NCBI RefSeq assembly: GCF_964355755.1
Contig: NC_092677.1
Location: 28,366,101-28,430,100 of the forward strand
DNA: 64,000 nucleotides
Source: Antedon mediterranea
Lineage: Eukaryota; Echinodermata; Crinoidea; Comatulida; Antedonidae
Direction: 5' to 3'
The translations under genes and the position numbers were made by a program. The first letter of the stretch is position 1, and the number at the start of each line of letters is the position of its first letter. The notes beneath the pieces were generated by a model, which was not told where the DNA came from, ran no database searches, and was given only the letters and a program-made list of their open reading frames with translations. Shown piece after piece: positions 24,543 to 37,141 of the stretch.

Positions 24543-27500
24543 ATGGGAGCAGCTAAATCAACGAGTGATTCTGCTTCAAGGTCTTTGACCAAATACAATC
24601 AGTCCATTACACTATTCTCTCCTGAAGAACTTGCTGAGTTAAAGTTAATTTTCCATGACATTTGTAGAGATAATGCTAATAAAAATGTATTTTGTGAACA
24701 ACATTTAAAGGTATGAATAAAAACATTGTTCCCTATACATTAAAAAAGATGCCCACAAATTTCCCCTTGATTTTTTTATAAACTGTTTAAAACTAGTCTA
24801 TTTCTAGAAACCTAAGTATACAATATTGTGATATTGAAAAGATTTATTATCTATTATTATTTATAATTCACAGAAATATATTAGTGGTAGAGTACCAGAC
24901 ACAATTGTGAGTAAATTATTTATGATGATGTGCGACAAAGAAGAGTATGTATCATATGAGAATTTTATGGTTTCCATGGCAGATTTTATTAAAGGAATGG
25001 TTGATCAACAGGCATCTGTTTTGTACACACTGGCAATTTCTGAAGACAAAATATTCACTTTAAGTTCTTTTAGAAAGGTGAGCAAAACACAATTATAATA
25101 GGAACATTTATTTATCATACTTATTTATTATCATGTAAATAGTGCACTATATAATATGCAGACTCTGGTAGCCTACTGTACATTAGGAGCACAAAAACAG
25201 ATTGAATGCAAGATCACCATCTGACCAGGGCCAGCCTCATCGTAGGTTACAGGACCCACCCTAAATGTCATGTCATAATATAATTATTTACATGATTCAG
25301 GTACTTGAAATGTTTCTTAAGTGTTATGAGGCTATTCTTAAGAACATGGATGTTAATCTGACACCATCAGACACGACAAAACCAAATCAAGTTTTCGTGG
25401 ATGTATGTGTGCAAAACGTTCAAGGTAAGGTTACCTATGGTACAATTTAATCTGTTTATGCTCAATCACATCATCCTAATGATATTGACCTCTAATGTAA
25501 TATCATTGCTAGCAGTAAGTATTATTTTGCGTTGTTTAGATGGAGATATAAAGAGTGCCCTCGATGTTTGCACATGGCTTCAAGACAAACCGCTGATTCA
25601 GACAATTCTAACCGACATAATGATGTATTGCTTTCATATAAAAAACAATCAACTAAAGGTACCATCAGTTTTTTTAAATTAAATTGTGTGTTCTTACTAG
25701 TAGTATCATTCTGATGTTATGGTTAAATTGTTATTTTTATTATTTTTTGCTTTTTTATGGTAGTTCACCTCATTGCCATGTCATTTTCTAAATGTTTTAA
25801 TCGCACTCAAAGTAATCATCACATGTTGTTACTTTTCAGGAAGAGCAAAGTAAAGCAGATAGTACAACAACTTACTTGTCTCCACTGTTGCCACAATTGG
25901 TAGATGTAAATTGGGATAATTTCACATCTTTATTGAGCATGCCGTCTATTTTACTAATTAATCATCACTTACCTCACAATTTGAGGCATATTTGGAGATT
26001 AGTATATGCTGTTGATTTGCACGGAGCAAGCTTCTCTACACTTGTCAAAAAAATCAGCTTACAGGGACCAAGTATTCTACTAGTTAAAGACAAAGAGGGA
26101 CATGTTTTTGGTGGATTTGCATCTGTAAATTGGAAAATTGGACCTAGTTTTATTGGTAATTAAATCTTTATTTTTAAATGACTATGATTATTGATAACTT
26201 GATTTATTATGTATGTCCAACTAGTATTGTACGATTTTGGTTAGTAAAGATATTTTTTCTTCAATGAAATAGAATTGAGGTTTAACAAGAGCGTGAGTAT
26301 AATTAAAATGAACCATTAAGTTTTCCTTTTTCTATTTTTAATAGGTTCCAGTGAGTGTTTTTTATTCTCATTGTTGCCATCAATGGCAATATATGAAAGT
26401 ACAAGTATCAATGAACATTACATGTATTTGAATATGGATCAAGAAACACTTCCTAATGGGCTAGTAAGTACAGTTGTGGCACAACAGTTTATCTCATTAA
26501 ATTAGTCAAAGGTTCACCAGATTACAATAGAACCTTCTATTAAGAGGAAACCTTCAGACATTAACAAAGTGTTTCCGTACTAGAAAGGCTGTAGTGCTAA
26601 AACATAGAGCCATTGTTCATTTCACTGAAAATGTTCCCTAAAAAGGCTGTAGTGCTAAAACATAGAGCCATTGTTCATTTCACTGAAAGTGTTCCCTAAA
26701 AAGGCTGTAGTGCTAAAACATAGAGCCATTGTTCATTTCACTGAAAGTGTTCCCTAAAAAGGCTGTAGTGCTAAAACATAGAGCCATTGTTCATTTCACT
26801 GAAAGTGTTCCCTAAAAAGGCTGTAGTGCTAAAACATAGAGCCATTGTTCATTTCACTGAAAATGTTCCCTAAAAAGGCTGTAGTGCTAAAACCTAGAGC
26901 CATTGTTCATTTCACTGAAAATGTTCCCTAAAAAGGCTGTAGTGCTAAAACATAGAGCCATTGTTCATTTCACTGAAAGTGTCTCCTAAAAAGGCTGTAG
27001 TGCTAAAACATAGAGCCCTTGTTCATTTCACTGAAAGTGTTCCCCAAAGGGGGATGTCTACTGTACTGTACATTTATAAATTGTAGAGTAAACTGTATTT
27101 TTTAATATTTTAATTCTAGGGTATGGGAGGTCAGTTTAGTTATTTTGGTTTGTGGTTGGACCAAGATTTTGGTATAGGTCACAGTAAGGCTCAGCCGAGA
27201 TGTACTACATATAACAGTACTCAACTCTCTGCATCAGAACAGTATAATGTTGATATGCTAGAGGTATGGGCAGTTGGAGATATTCCTAAAGTTACAATAA
27301 AGGTATAATATTTACATTTTATAATAAATTATAGTTAAAATAAATATTATTTATGAATATGAATGCGATTGTGCATAAATTAGATGCTTGAATATTACTT
27401 ACAGGAAGAACAAACGTGCAGTATTTTAGACAAAGACCCAGAAGCAAGAGCTCTTTTGGATATCATAGGAAAAGAAAGAAAGAGTGAAGGATTAAGAGAA

Positions 27501-27548
27501 GATCCTACTAGTGACATTCCAGAGATTCACAACCTGCCACCTATGTAA
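24543..27548 (+). CDS. MEAK7: MTOR-associated protein MEAK7 (TLDC1)
   Basis: In mammals MEAK7 is a lysosome-associated TLDc protein linked to an alternative mTOR signal. Eight exons join in phase: 24543-24710, 24874-25077, 25301-25424, 25540-25658, 25840-26155, 26345-26463, 27120-27302 and 27405-27548, giving 458 residues (human 456). MGAAKSTSD at the start suits N-myristoylation, so I chose the second of two close ATGs (the other is 24537). The TLDc domain covers about residues 237-410 with LVYAVDLHGASFSTLV, HVFGGFAS, INEHYMYLN, LPNGLGMGGQFSYFGLW, CTTYNSTQLS and LEVWAVGD. The tail ALLDIIGKERKSEGLRE also matches human. Intron 6 holds a minisatellite. Confidence 0.95.
26584..27047. repeat. 58-bp minisatellite, about 8 copies, MEAK7 intron 6
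   Basis: The unit, marked by GGCTGTAGTGCTAAAACATA and CATTTCACTGAAA, is repeated head to tail with a few substitutions. Confidence 0.95.
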
Positions 27549-28038
27549 AGCACCAAATCATTACATCACAGGTAGGCATACAACCTCATTTATACGTCTG
27601 AGTGTACTTAATTATTAAAACAGAATCTGGTAATACCATAATACTTTCACACTTTATATTCTGTGCGTGTACTTTACAATTTACACCACAAATGACATTA
27701 ACAGTCCTAATAGTTATTAAATATTGTAAAGTTACTGTTTGAAATTCAATATAACGATGTAGATATAAACTATTTATTATACAAGTAATTTCTCAATCTA
27801 CAGAAAATGCTGGGATATATTTATATTAACATTAATGAATACACATGATATACTCTTTGACTAATTATTACACAGCAACATAAAAGTAATTTCTAGGTGG
27901 ATAGTTTACCATTGGTTCTGAATTTATTTGTACTTGTATTGTACAAAACGAAACAACATTTACACCAAGAAATAAAATACAATTTTGATTTATATTGCTA
28001 CAAATAATGAATATGTCCATCTTTTGCTTCTGATTATA
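27549..28038. terminator. Convergent 3' ends of MEAK7 and NAPG
   Basis: 490 bases separate the two stop codons. A + strand AATAAA lies near 27968 and a minus-strand signal (TTTATT on +) near 27920. If both are used, the 3' UTRs overlap antisense. Which sites are used cannot be told from sequence. Confidence 0.4.
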
Positions 28039-30979
28039 TTAACATAAATTTCCCTCTGACAATTCATCATCATTTCCACCAACTGCTCCTACTTCTTTTG
28101 TTTCCACTTTGTCATTATTGCTACCTGGAGCTGTTAGTCCTCTTGCTAACTTGGCATACTAAATAAACAATTAAAATAATTCAAATACTGTAACAAACAA
28201 CCTTGCCTCTTAATACTATAAATGCCTAAAATATTGCACTTACTTCATTGTCTAAATAAGTAAAATATGGCATTTTGCATATTTTTAAAACTCCTTCGCC
28301 ATCTTGATTGTCATAAGCTTCTAGCAATTGTTGTAACAAATATGACGATTCATGTTCTGCAAATCCTTCCAAGCTATAAATAAAGCTATACATTCAGATT
28401 AACTCTGCTATGATATTCATTTTCTGTTTTTTTTTTTTCAGGAAATATATCCATATTAACAAGAAAGCAATGGGGTTATGAAACCACTCATTACAGTATA
28501 AAAGCAAGGAATTTATATTCAGGGGGTCTAAAAGAAGGCAAGATTTAAATGTTTTTTTTACTAATTAATCGTATGTTTTTAAATAAGGCTAACAAATGTT
28601 TGTTTGCTATCAAACACCACCCTGTTATGGATTGGATTTTGTAGAGCACTCCAACACAATCCAGTAAAGTGAAAAACTTAATAATTAACCAGTGGGCCAT
28701 AGCATCACAAAGTTGATACAGATGTCGTTCAACACCTGGCAGAAAATGACCCACATAGGCCTAGCATACCATTCAATAATTCCCAGCTGCAGTAGCTGGT
28801 TTGGATGAATTAATAAAAAAAAGCTTTGTTTTTCCACCCCTTATTTAAAAAAATGGTATTGTCTTAGTCTTACTCAAATGATGCCTTCACGATTTTGTCT
28901 GCTGCAACATAGTCATTGGTGTAAAGAAAAACGAGCACAAGAACAGCAGTACTCTGTAAAGTCAAAAAAGAATGTACAGTGGTTAAAGGAAAGATCAGTC
29001 TAAAATTGTATATAAATTATATATAGAAAAGAAACAATATCAATATGCTGTTGTTTAGGAGAAGGTAATTACTAAATGTATAGTAATTAAGTTAATTGAC
29101 ATTCTTACTCTAAATGATGATTGGTAGTTTTCTAGTTCTATGTACATGTCTCTTTCCTTTTTTAAAACATTTGCTGCATCACTCATAAACTTCATTTTCA
29201 CCATTAATCTTGCAGCTTTTCCAAGTAGGTCCACAGCCTGTCTTAATTTTTCTTCATTCTGTAAATAAATACAATCTCACTTTCAATAGCAACTGGTGGG
29301 CTAGTGTATGAGCATGTAGTTTTATAGGTCTCTGGTCTCTATTTAATTGAGCCTTAAATGTTACTACTTGCAATCATTTTTAGAATGTTTAATAGATCAT
29401 TTCAACATACCTCTGCAACCTCTGATGCTTTCATGTACAGTTCTATTGCCTCTGAGGGATTCGGAGTTTCCATAATCCTATAAAACATTTAAAATAAAAT
29501 ATATTACAATTCTTGCGAGTCATGTAATTGTATAGCTTAATATTGAACAGTAATAACCTGTGTCTTGCAGCCTAGCTAGATTGCACAAAAGATTAAAGGT
29601 CCACACAGGTGAGATTTCCAACTGAAAAAATGGTCGAGTAGTGAGTTGAACCTGTGCTGATTGTATAGCTATGGTTTGCAGCACCTTAACTGATCTGCTG
29701 CTCGAACCCTAGTAATGCTACTGTATCTAGATAATTACATACTACCCATAGACAACTTACTTTGCAGCTCTTTCTAACATAATAGCTGCTGTATCTACAG
29801 AACCATACTGCCTGTATAGCTGTGACGCCCGTTTAATCAATTTAACAGCCTCATCGTACTGCTTCTGATCCTACAAAGATTACACATACATTACATTAGA
29901 TAAAAAGCATCAGATGTAAATTTTTAGTTCCTTATGTGATTGCTTGCTGAAAGTAAAGTATCACTGCATTAAAAGTATATTAATAATTATATCCAACCTT
30001 CAAAATCATAGCCGCTTGCTCAAAATCTTTTGCTGCATGAAACAATCTTGTGATAAGAATTAAGGTCAATGAAACTGTAGTATTCTTTACCATTGATCTA
30101 TTTAAACCAAATTGGATTATGTGTGAATCTATCTTTATTGCAATAAATTCAATTTTTTAAATGTTTTGTGTTGCTTTTATTTGGTTACAAGAACTTGGTT
30201 AAGCAGTACTGTACTTCATTATGTTACAATTAATGAATGTGTTTACTACCACCTAACCCTAACCCATAAATAAAAAAATATACTGGATTCTTGTTATTCA
30301 CTTGAATCAGTAATCATGAAAGGATACGCTTTGTTCTGTCCATGACAATCAGCTGCACGCAAGTAAGTTTGTTTGGCCTCTTCAAAATGTTTGGCAACTT
30401 TAAAACACAAGGCTGTGATATAAAAGAAGACAATATGATATTAAATCATTATCAAGTAATTTATCATCAAGAATAAAAATAGATGAATCTTTACTGTACC
30501 TGCTTTTTCAAAACTATGTGCTGCACTGTCAAGATCAGGCTTCCACTTGAAAAACGATGTCTTCATACTGAAAATAAATTATGTTCAATTTAACTATTAT
30601 TAGGTAGCCTATTAGTATTGCATAAATTTCCCAAGCTTATTTGAATTTGACAAATCAAATTGTTTTTTTTAATAGCAAAGTTCATTCTTAGTATTGTTTC
30701 CTCATTGAGGTTCATAAAATGGGATGAAGTGGGGCGAAACGTCCCGCCGGATTTGTACCCCTGCGCCTAGTATGTACATTAAGTACCAATGCGGCCTGCC
30801 TAGCTAGTAGTAGAGCTAATAAGAATAACGATCGGACTAGCCTACCCTAGCTAGGCTAAGAAAACTGGAATCTGGAAAGCTTTAAAGTCATTTTTTTTTT
30901 TCAAAAACATAAAAGCTTACTGCTTTTCTGCCTCATCCAATAGCTGTTTTGCTTCTTGTAATTTTTTATCAGAAGCCAT
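28039..30979 (-). CDS. NAPG: Gamma-soluble NSF attachment protein
   Basis: Gamma-SNAP recruits NSF to SNARE complexes for disassembly after membrane fusion. Ten exons on the minus strand join in phase: 30921-30979, 30500-30567, 30328-30412, 29998-30046, 29761-29870, 29411-29477, 29109-29258, 28874-28953, 28244-28373 and 28039-28158, giving 305 residues (human 312). Family landmarks in order are SFFKWKPDLDSAA, ALFHAAKDFEQAA, DTAAIMLERAAKI, NEEKLRQAVDLLGKAARL, YTNDYVAAD, LLQQLLEAYDNQDG, YLDNEYAKLARGL and the short acidic tail ending in NLC. The protein is all alpha-helical TPR-like hairpins. The start is the first ATG (MASDKKLQ) with stops upstream. It is tail to tail with MEAK7. Confidence 0.94.
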
Positions 30980-31305
30980 AATGTTTTCTTTGTAGCTAGG
31001 CCTAGACTCTTTTTTTTAATGCGACCGACGTCTAGTCTCTAGCTTGCTGGGCTTGCACGACACGAGCACGTCCTCTAGAGGTGTGGTGTGTAGAGCCTAG
31101 CCTACGTCGTTTGTTTGTTTACCGTGCGTTTGACATGCATCAACATTGACGCATTAGTTACATGGTTGACGCGTTTTTTTATTTTACCAAAAGATCCGAT
31201 CGATCCGGGGACAACTCCCTGATCGATCCATACAATATTATATAATTATAAATTAAATTATTTAAATTAATAATAATCGAATAAATTATAGACCTCCTTC
31301 AAATA
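30980..31305 (-). promoter_or_regulatory. NAPG upstream region
   Basis: This is the 5' flank of NAPG, with several CpGs (GCGACCGACG, CACGACACGAGCACG, ACGACG). A CGATCGATCC stretch follows at about 31200. It is a plausible promoter but no core element is certain. Confidence 0.4.
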
Positions 31306-31309
31306 TTTT

Positions 31310-32470
31310 ACCATCATCAGTGCTCCGCTCCCTGATCCAATAATTACCGGCGGCTCCCTCGCTCTCCCTCCCAAAGACCATCAGTGCTCCCCTGATCCAA
31401 TTACCGGCGGCTCCCTCTCCCTAAACACCATCAGTGCACCCTGATCCAATTACCGGCGGATCCCTCTCTCCCCCTCCCCAAAGACCATCAGTGCTCCCCT
31501 GATCCAATTACCGGCGGCTCCCTCTCCCTAAACACCATCAGTGCACCCTGATCCAATTACCGGCGGCTCCCTCTCTCTCCCTCCCCAAAGACCATCAGTG
31601 CTCTCCTGATCCAATTACCGGCGGCTCCCTCTCCCTAAACACCATCAGTGCACCCTGATCCAATTACCGGCGGATCCCTCTCTCCCCCTCCCCAAAGACC
31701 ATTAGTTCTCCCTGATCCAATTACCGGCGTCTCCCTCTCTCTTCCTCACCAAAGAACATCAGTGCTCCCTGATCCAATTACCGGCGGCTCCCTCTCTCCC
31801 CCCCCCCCTCCCCCAAAGACCATCAGTGCTCCCTGATCCAATTACCGGCGGCTCCCTCTCTCCCCCTCCAAAGACCATTAGTGCTTCCTGATCCAATTAC
31901 CGGCGTCTCCCTCTCTCTTCCTCACCAAAGACCATCAGTGCATGCTCCCTGATCCAATTACCGGCGGCTCCCTCTCTCTCCCTCCAAAGACCATACAATG
32001 CCTCCTGTCCAATTACCGGCGGCTCCCTCTCTCCCCCTCCAAAGACCATTAGTGCTCCCTGATCCAATTACCGGCGTCTCCCTCTCTCTTCCTCACCAAA
32101 GAACATCAGTGTTCCCTGATGATCTAATTACCGGCGGCTTCCTCTCTCTCCCTCACCAAAGACCATCAGTGCTCCCTGATCCAATTACCGGCGGCTCCCT
32201 CTCTGTCCCTCACCACCAAAGACCATCAGTGCTGCCTGATCCAATTACCGGCAGCTCCCTCTCTCTCCCTCCCCTCACCACCAAAGACCATCAGTGCTCC
32301 CTGATCCAATTACCGGCAGCTCCCTCTCTCTCCCTCACACCAAAGACCATGGAGCTAAATTTTACCATCATCATCAGTGCTCGATCCAATTACCCGCGGC
32401 TCCGCGGCTCCCTCACCAAAAAGACCATGGAGGTAAATGTTATACCTCCATGCCAAAGACCATGCATTTC
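31310..32470. repeat. About 55-bp CT-rich minisatellite, about 20 imperfect copies
   Basis: Each unit holds TGATCCAATTACCGGCGGCT then CCCTCTCTC and CAAAGACCATCAGTGCTCC. Units vary from about 45 to 65 bases. Frames encoding repeated LPDPITGGSLS arise from it and are not supported as genes. Confidence 0.93.
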
Positions 32471-32734
32471 TTTCAAAATCCTTTCAATAATAGACCAGTT
32501 TAAATAAATGTTTATAATGCATTTTTAGTGTAAACCAGCCATTGACATTTTGAAGAAGAAAATCGCAGACCTGGCAAGGCTAAACTGCAATTTTTTAAAT
32601 ACACACAATTAAATGAACCTGATTGTACATTTGCCCTAACCCTTTTCGGTGGGAGCAAGATATTACTGACATTTAAATTTCTCTAAAATAGTAGTAATTA
32701 GCGCGCGTCTGTACTGTCTTAATTTGAAGAGACC

Positions 32735-33095
32735 AATACTGACCACTCTGCAACCTCTCGCATGTCTGGTTGTAATAGATGGAGGTATAGATACACACAA
32801 AGAGACCAATATACTGACCACTCTGCAACCTCTCACATGTCACGTCTGGTTGTAATAGATGGAGGTATAGATACACACAAAGAGACCAATATACTGACCA
32901 CTCTGCAACCTCTCGCATGTCTGGTTGTAATAGATGGAGGTATAGATACACACAAAGAGACCAATATACTGACCACTCTGCAACCTCTCACATGTCTGGT
33001 TGTAATAGATGGAGGTATAGATACACACAAAGAGACCAATATACTGACCACTCTGCAACCTCTCGCATGTCTGGTTGTAATAGATGGAGGAGGTA
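32735..33095. repeat. 75-bp minisatellite, about 4.5 copies
   Basis: The unit, marked by TGGTTGTAATAGATGGAGGT and ACTGACCACTCTGCAACC, is 75 bases, a multiple of three. Several frames on both strands therefore stay open (up to 144 codons) with periodic peptides. No start context, splice signal or homology supports a gene. Confidence 0.93.
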
Positions 33096-33099
33096 TAGA

Positions 33100-33913
33100 T
33101 AACACAGAGATAGAATTTCTATACTGTATAGATAAAAATAATTTGTGTAACAAAAGGAAACAGCATAATAATATAGTATGTACATTTTTATTATAATCAA
33201 AATTTAATAATAATTAAAATTTAAAATTAAAATTGACTAGCTACAATAGGGCTACAAAATATAAATACAAAGACAAAAAATCACAAATTATCATTTGTAG
33301 TGTCGTAGAGTATTAATTGAATTAATATATGAAGAATTAAATAAATGCCATTTATTTTTATAAATGGTCTGAGTCATTTATTTATTTATGCAAAAACTAA
33401 CTGATGATAAATGAACGAACGATTCGATTTGGTGGATGATTTGTGCGGCACGCATGATTGTACGGTAGGTAGCCAATATATAGTGACCTTGGAATTTTGT
33501 TATGGTTGTAATTGTATTTTTGGCGGGGATTGCCTTCCATAGGAAAATGATTGCGACGCCGCCATCCTTGTTGTTTAATAATATTATGCAATAGTTTTAT
33601 ACAATTTCTGAGTAGGTAACCTTACTTACACTTACTGTTTACACCGACTTTACACACTTACTAACCATCTAGGCTAGTCCTACCTACATCTACCAGTTAT
33701 ATTGTAAGTATTTGATAAGCTATTTTATATGATTAGGCTAGGATATTAGAGTATTTTTACTTTCAATATAGGCATTTTTAGTTAGGCTACCGCCGACAAT
33801 CACTCTCTGGACCGGCCAATCTGTAATTTCTCTCTCTCGCGTGTTGTAGAGCTAGGCGCGTGTCTCGTCTAGTAGAGGCCTAGCCGATTTACTTAATACA
33901 GTTGAATTTCTTA

Positions 33914-33950
<37 letters not shown>

Positions 33951-34226
33951 CCATATAATAATAGGCCCATGTTTTATCTTTGTAGGTACAGTAGAGTCAA
34001 AATGGTCTAGTCTAGCCTATTTATAATTTAGGTGTACTGCTGTACTGAGTGTACTACAGTACTAAATTCGGATGAATTCTGTCACTATGACCGATTGAAT
34101 ATATCAATACATTCATTGGAGAATATGTTTAATCGTATATAACATTGCATTTTAAATACAGTGTGGAGGTAAAACTCATTCATATAATTAATCTAACATG
34201 CCTTTTTATTGTATTTTTAGAAATTA
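33100..34226. other. Upstream region of the C/EBP-gamma-like gene
   Basis: The stretch is AT-rich and holds an (AT)n microsatellite at about 33921-33949. A TTTTTAG acceptor-like site at about 34220 precedes the ATG, so a noncoding exon is likely upstream, perhaps around 33400-33700 where CpG is denser. No other coding signal was found. Confidence 0.4.
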
Positions 34227-34628
34227 ATGATCATGGAAAGTGACAACCTAGAGTTACATGAAACTGACAACAATAAAAATACTGAGTATTCTGAAAGAAG
34301 AAAAAGAAACAATATTGCTGTTCGAAAAAGTCGCAATAAAACAAGACAACAACACAAAGAAACTCAAGAAAAAGTTGAAAAACTCAAGTCTGAAAATGCA
34401 AAACTTGAAGAAAAAGTAAAACTATTATCAAAAGAATTAACTGTTTTGAAAGATCTGTTTCTTGTACAAGCTAAGGATGTCCCAGACCCAAGTACCACAT
34501 ATGCGTTATGTAATGCTCAATGCAATGAAAACAAAACACAATCGATTGAAGAAGAAGATGATACCACGGCCCTCGTTGATCATCAATATTCAAGACATAC
34601 TACAAATACAAGTAAACAGAAGTTGTAA
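34227..34628 (+). CDS. CEBPG: C/EBP-gamma-like bZIP transcription factor
   Basis: This short nuclear bZIP protein probably dimerises with other C/EBP or ATF factors and lacks a clear activation domain. It is a single coding exon of 133 residues (human C/EBP-gamma 150). The basic region RRKRNNIAVRKSRNKTRQQ starts near residue 24 and has the N-x-(A)-V-x-x-S-R DNA-contact pattern of C/EBP proteins. The zipper that follows has Leu heptads, and KLLSKELTVLKDLFL matches the C/EBP-gamma end almost exactly. The C-terminus is acidic and poorly conserved. The start is ATG 34227; an ATG two codons later is also possible. An acceptor lies just upstream. Confidence 0.88.
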   Translation: MIMESDNLELHETDNNKNTEYSERRKRNNIAVRKSRNKTRQQHKETQEKVEKLKSENAKLEEKVKLLSKELTVLKDLFLVQAKDVPDPSTTYALCNAQCNENKTQSIEEEDDTTALVDHQYSRHTTNTSKQKL

Positions 34629-34842
34629 TGACATATTCCGGAGACAACACTAAATTTGTTCAAACTCAAAATCTGTGTAAAATAATAAGAGTTTCGGCAT
34701 GGCTGCCTTTGTTTATTTAACAATTGTTAGTGAATACAATCATGTTGTATTATGGTATAGTAATTCATTATACAATACACACAGCACCATTACAAAGCAA
34801 TTTGCTTTATGTACATTATTATTAAAGACTTTTTAGTAAATT

Positions 34843-35510
34843 AGGCCTCCACAATAACAAGCTTCATTATTACATTAGCCATTTTGTTGTAGTTTATTAG
34901 GCCTCCTCCACAATAACAAGCTTCATTATTACATTAGCCATTTTGTTGTAGTTTATTAGGCCACAATAACAAGTTTCATTATTACATTAGCCATTTTGTT
35001 GTAGTTTATTAGGCCTCCTCCACAATAACAAGCTTCATTATTACATTAGCCATTTTGTTGTAGTTTATTAGGCCTCCACAATAACAAGCTTCATTATTAC
35101 ATTAGCCATTTTGTTGTAGTTTATTAGGCCTCCTCCACAATAACAAGCTTCATTATTACATTAGCCATTTTGTTGTAGTTTATTAGGCCTCCTCCACAAT
35201 AACAAGCTTCATTATTACATTAGCCATTTTGTTGTAGTTTATTAGGCCTCCACAATAACAAGCTTCATTATTACATTAGCCATTTTGTTGTAGTTTATTA
35301 GGCCTCCACAATAACAAGCTTCATTATTACATTAGCCATTTTGTTGTAGTTTATTAGGCCTCCACAATAACAAGCTTCATTATTACATTAGCCATTTTGT
35401 TGTAGTTTATTAGGCCTCCACAATAACAAGCTTCATTATTACATTAGCCATTTTGTTGTAGTTTATTAGGCCACAATAACAAGCTTCATTATTACATTAG
35501 CCATTTTGTT
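34843..35510. repeat. 56/59-bp minisatellite, about 12 copies, 3' of CEBPG
   Basis: The unit contains CACAATAACAAGCTTCATTA and TTAGCCATTTTGTTGTAG. Copies differ by a CTC insertion (GGCCTCCA or GGCCTCCTCCA) or a short deletion. It lies 215 bases past the stop and may be transcribed as 3' UTR. Confidence 0.94.
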
Positions 35511-36870
35511 TCATCTATCTTACAATTATTGTACTATTCATCATAAGAAGTGCTAAATTAGCCATTATTCTTTTATTCATTTATTTAGTTTATCAAATTA
35601 ATAATACTGAATTATAAATGGTTCGTTTTAGACTAATAATAAACCATTAATTTCTCTAACTACTGGCCAGCACTGCAACTGGACATTACCATTATCCGTA
35701 ATAATAATTTCTGTAAGTTCTGGATCTTACTAAAATATATAACTCCGTTTATTCTATATTGATTGTCTGTAATGTATTTGTCAAGATCTCATTGGACGTT
35801 TGAACTACTCTTGGTGTAGCATGTATACAGCACACCTTATTAAAACAAATTATTATATTAAACGTCGTGCACAAAACGCGATAGTTATTAGATGCTACAG
35901 AGATGTACACTCTTATTATTTATTTACAACTCTTTTGCCGCTGCTACTGTGCGTTCTCCTACGTATACAATGTTATATTGACAATGGAATAACATTTACT
36001 AGGAATTTGATAGGCCTTTTACAGTTAGATGTATAAAGATAGATTTAACCGAAGTGAACATTTTGAAAAACTGTGTTTAGATGTTTGTTTAATTTTATTT
36101 AAAAGAAGAGTAATACTGTTGTGAATAAACTCGGGATAATGTTTTCCCATTTTGAAAATTGGTAGTAATATTGAGTATTTTAACAGCTAAAAATCATAAT
36201 ATGCGATTGGTTTTTCCGCTATATTTGCCATTCGTACTGCTTACTGTTTTCTATTGTATTATTATTATTTCGCTTTTATTACTGAAATTTTAAAGCATAG
36301 AGGAATTGCATGACCAAGCTAATTATAGAGAGTACGACCTATTCACTGTGTACTTTTTAGCCAACCCTATTCATTCCACAGTTCACTAACCAGTTATAGT
36401 ATATTGGGTTGTATAATTCTATAGTCATTTTCCTGGTCACTGTGTAAAGAAATGCATACAATAAGATTAATAGGCCAATATTTACAAAGTATTGTGTTTC
36501 CGAAAATATATTCAATGCAAGTCAATCCCTGCATGCCATTCACTGCAAGACAATCCCTGCGTGCCACTTTGGTATTGTGATAACTTGAGTTTACTGGTGC
36601 TTTTTGGTTTAGAGACAAACTAAGATAGGTAGGTTGATTTATTATCATTATTATAAATATTATTATTTAAAATCATTTTGTGACCGTTAAAGCGTTTGTT
36701 TCTACTAGTTAAACATTTATATTTTATATACCAAGTCAATGTTTCCGAAAGAATTTGGGATTTCTGATAAAACTACACTCGTCTTCCTTTAATTACAGTT
36801 TTTGCTAGTTTCCACTCATAGAGATTTTTGTGTGTCTCTATAATAGATAAGGCTGTCATTCGGTCCATCA
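35511..36870. other. Intergenic, no supported gene
   Basis: Frames at 35800-36036 (+) and 36394-36648 (-) show no domain, compositional signal or splice context. Nothing else stands out. Confidence 0.45.
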
Positions 36871-36920
36871 TAGTTGTATAATAATAATAATAATAATACT
36901 TCTCCAAACAGTGGCAAACT

Positions 36921-37055
36921 TAGACCAGTCTTGAGATGTCATAGGCAGAATATGTATTGTCTGTATAGACCAGTCTTGAGATGTCATAGGCAGAATATGT
37001 ATTGTCTGTATAGACTAGTCTTGAGATGTCACAGGCAGAATATGTATTGTCTGTA
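36921..37055. repeat. 45-bp tandem repeat, 3 copies
   Basis: AGACCAGTCTTGAGATGTCA and GGCAGAATATGTATTGTCTG form a 45-base unit repeated three times just upstream of the B-box/NHL gene. An (AAT)n run precedes it at about 36880. Confidence 0.93.
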
Positions 37056-37141
37056 TAATCAGTTGCTGCATAATACAAATCGTGTGACGTTTATTACTCT
37101 GTCTACATTGTTTACCACTCTATCTATTTTCTTTAGTGACA

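Noticed and set aside
31648-32507. Proline-rich frames repeating LPDPITGGSLS
   Set aside because: By-product of the CT-rich minisatellite with variable unit lengths that break the frame.
35800-36036. 78-codon frame
   Set aside because: No homology, no splice or start context; likely chance in AT-rich sequence.
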